Source: SB21 sp964415295 (lineage in GTDB: Bacteria > CLD3 > SB21). From it: DNA of 64,000 nt. The stretch spans positions 434,001 through 498,000 of the forward strand of contig CAYPYN010000003.1 of the NCBI GenBank assembly GCA_964415295.1. The letters are read 5' to 3'. The position numbers were made by a program, and so were the translations under genes. Every line of letters begins with the position of its first letter. The first letter of the stretch is position 1. Of the stretch, positions 62,189 to 64,000 are shown one piece after another. The notes beneath the pieces were generated by a model. It ran no database searches. It had not been told where the DNA came from and worked only from the letters and a program-made list of their open reading frames with translations.

Positions 62189-64000
62189 ATGATCTACAAA
62201 ACACTCCAATCTTGCCTTTCCGACCTTGAAAGAAACGGCCACTTGCTAATGATAACCGAAGAAGTGGATCCCCGTCTTGAAATGGCCGAGATCCAGCGTC
62301 GTGTGTATCAGGTCCAGGGTCCGGCTTTGCTTTTTACCAATGTGAAGGGGACGAAATTTCGCTGCGTATCGAATCTTTTCGGCACAATGGAGCGGACACG
62401 ATTCATCTTTCGTTCGACGCTGGAGCGTGTAAAAAGACTGGTGGATCTTAAAGTGGATCCCATGCTGGCGCTTAAACATCCTATCAAGTATGCATCGGCT
62501 CCGTTTACGGCGCTGCTTACGATACCATACGAAAAGCGCCACGCTTCTTTTGAGACCGGCCGGATTCTGGATTTACCGCAGATAAAATCATGGCCCGATG
62601 ACGGCGGCGCGTTTATCACACTGCCGCAGGTTTACACAGAACATCCGGACTTTCCGGGGACGCGTATGTCAAATCTTGGCATGTACCGGATCCAGCTATC
62701 CGGAAACGAATATATTCCTAATGAAGAGATCGGTTTGCATTACCAGATCCACCGCAGTATCGGAGTTCATCATGCGGCGGCGATCCGAAGAGGCGAAAAG
62801 CTCAAGGTAAGTATTTTCATAGGAGGACCTCCCGCTTTAAGCGTTGCCGCGGTCATGCCGCTGCCGGAAGGATTGTCGGAACTCATGTTCGCAGGCGTTC
62901 TGGGCGGCAGAAGATTCCGCTATTTCCGTGACCCGAAAGGCTTTTTGCTGGCGGCCGATGCCGATTTCTGCATTACCGGAACCATTGATCCCGGCGCCCT
63001 GGAGCCGGAGGGGCCTTTTGGCGATCATCTGGGTTATTACAGCCTTCGGCACGAGTTTCCGTACATGAAGGTGGAGAACGTTTATCATAAACGCGATGCG
63101 ATCTGGCCGTTTACCGTAGTTGGAAGGCCGCCGCAGGAAGACACATCGTTTGGCGAGTTGATCCATGAGATCACCGGACCGATCATTCCGACGGTCATCC
63201 CCGGACTGCGTGCGGTTCACGCCGTGGACGCGGCCGGTGTACATCCGCTGTTGCTGGCGATCGGTAGCGAGAGGTATGTGCCGTTCGAACAGAGAAGACC
63301 GCAGGAGATTCTGACTATCGCCAATGCCATACTGGGTCAAGGTCAGCTGTCGCTCGCAAAGTATGTCTTGATCTCGGCGCACGAAGACGACCCGCAACTG
63401 GATATTCATGATACACAACGTTTTTTTGCTCATATTCTGGAACGCGTAGACTGGGAAAGGGATCTTCATTTTCAGACGCAAACCACGATCGATACGTTGG
63501 ATTATACGGGGCATGGCGTCAATGAAGGTTCCAAGCTCGTGATCGCCGCGGCAGGCAAGGTGAGAAGGGCGTTACCGGTTGCATTGCCGGAAATTCAGGA
63601 TCTGCCTCAAGGATTTGCGAGGCCTCAAGTGGTCATGCCAGGCGTAATTGCCATCACGGGCGTACCTTATCTAAATAGGACTGAAGGCGAAACGTCAAGG
63701 GAGCGGCTCTGTTCATACCTAAGGGATTCAAAAATCTTCGAATCATTTCCTCTGATAGTCCTTTGTGACGACAGCGAATTTACGGCGCGGTCACTGAATA
63801 ATTTTCTTTGGGTCACGTTCACGCGCTCCAATCCGGCCGCAGATATCAGCGGTGTGAACTCGTTTATCGAAGACAAACATTGGGGTTGCGCCGGTTCCTT
63901 AATCATTGATGCCCGAATCAAACCGCACCATGCGCCGCCCCTGATCGAAGATCCCGAGATCACCAAAAGGGTCGATCGGCTTGGAACGGAAGGTCATAGT
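62189..64000 (+). CDS. UbiD-family prenylated-FMN decarboxylase (3' end outside the window)
   Basis: The frame runs from ATG 62189 to the window edge, 604 codons. The protein begins MIYKTLQSCLSDLERNGHLL, then ITEEVDPRLEMAEIQRRV, and carries the catalytic Glu region ALEPEGPFGDHLGYYS, with the prFMN-site Arg/Glu in the surrounding IGVHHAAAIRRGE segment. The late NFLWVTFTRSNPAADISG segment fits the long UbiD variant of FCB bacteria. It would decarboxylate an aromatic or alpha,beta-unsaturated acid such as polyprenyl-hydroxybenzoate. No ubiX partner is visible. Confidence 0.93.
   Translation, partial: MIYKTLQSCLSDLERNGHLLMITEEVDPRLEMAEIQRRVYQVQGPALLFTNVKGTKFRCVSNLFGTMERTRFIFRSTLERVKRLVDLKVDPMLALKHPIKYASAPFTALLTIPYEKRHASFETGRILDLPQIKSWPDDGGAFITLPQVYTEHPDFPGTRMSNLGMYRIQLSGNEYIPNEEIGLHYQIHRSIGVHHAAAIRRGEKLKVSIFIGGPPALSVAAVMPLPEGLSELMFAGVLGGRRFRYFRDPKGFLLAADADFCITGTIDPGALEPEGPFGDHLGYYSLRHEFPYMKVENVYHKRDAIWPFTVVGRPPQEDTSFGELIHEITGPIIPTVIPGLRAVHAVDAAGVHPLLLAIGSERYVPFEQRRPQEILTIANAILGQGQLSLAKYVLISAHEDDPQLDIHDTQRFFAHILERVDWERDLHFQTQTTIDTLDYTGHGVNEGSKLVIAAAGKVRRALPVALPEIQDLPQGFARPQVVMPGVIAITGVPYLNRTEGETSRERLCSYLRDSKIFESFPLIVLCDDSEFTARSLNNFLWVTFTRSNPAADISGVNSFIEDKHWGCAGSLIIDARIKPHHAPPLIEDPEITKRVDRLGTEGHS

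Overview
The window is a gene-dense bacterial chromosome segment with no phage, insertion-sequence or CRISPR content that I can see. Three proteins end in type IX secretion (T9SS) sorting domains (window start, 4085-8920 and 40068-41735), which points to the Fibrobacteres-Chlorobi-Bacteroidetes (FCB) superphylum. Several traits do not fit core Bacteroidetes: strong Shine-Dalgarno sites, and TTGACA/TATATT-type promoters in front of a tRNA and the SRP RNA. With the PEGA-domain Ser/Thr kinases, this suggests a lineage such as Ignavibacteria, Calditrichota, KSB1 or Zixibacteria. The taxon is inference only.

Layout. 1-9 kb: tail of a T9SS cargo protein, a PAS-rich histidine kinase with its NarL-type regulator, and a 1611-residue secreted protein made of about ten repeats. 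9-11 kb (minus): DUF2520 dehydrogenase, lipoprotein, RuvC. 11-14 kb (plus): DUF2203 protein, P-loop kinase, stand-alone SpoT-type HD hydrolase, small Cys-rich protein, Tpx. 14-16.5 kb (minus): four-gene unit of two V4R-like proteins flanking a ParA ATPase, plus a small unknown; this is the best candidate here for an undescribed system. 16.7-31 kb (plus, one nuclease gene opposite): PTPS-like enzyme, lipoprotein, two E1-alpha genes and one E1-beta gene with secreted hydrolases between them, aldehyde dehydrogenase and lysine 6-aminotransferase, tRNA-Pro.

31-40 kb: QueG, a histone-tail/YbjN-like fusion, a thioesterase, the conserved 4.5S RNA-dnaX-ybaB-recR block (dnaX carries an A10 slippage-type run), then purine nucleoside phosphorylase, alanine racemase and cysteine desulfurase. 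40-48 kb (minus): subtilase with T9SS signal, HMGL-family synthase, and a three-gene signalling operon (PEGA kinase, TssQ-like lipoprotein, FHA-GAF-adenylate cyclase). 48-53.5 kb (plus): ThiO, DUF4149 protein, hpnCDE squalene pathway with ATGA overlaps, BCP peroxiredoxin. 53.5-56.5 kb: REP-like inverted repeat, Ogt, glycogen phosphorylase, tRNA-Ser. 56.5-64 kb: His-rich lipoprotein, second PEGA kinase, sodium:solute symporter, photolyase, and a UbiD decarboxylase running off the right edge.

How the genes fit together. Lysine breakdown by aminotransferase plus aldehyde dehydrogenase, 2-oxoacid dehydrogenase E1 subunits, glycogen phosphorylase and secreted peptidase, nuclease and phosphatase suggest a heterotroph feeding on protein, nucleic acid and storage glucan. 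Tpx, BCP peroxiredoxin, photolyase and Ogt suggest exposure to oxygen, light and alkylating damage. No gap between genes exceeds about 300 bases; the larger ones (3864-4084, 13239-13432, 16544-16717, 29314-29537, 47908-48176) hold only regulatory-looking sequence or nothing recognisable.
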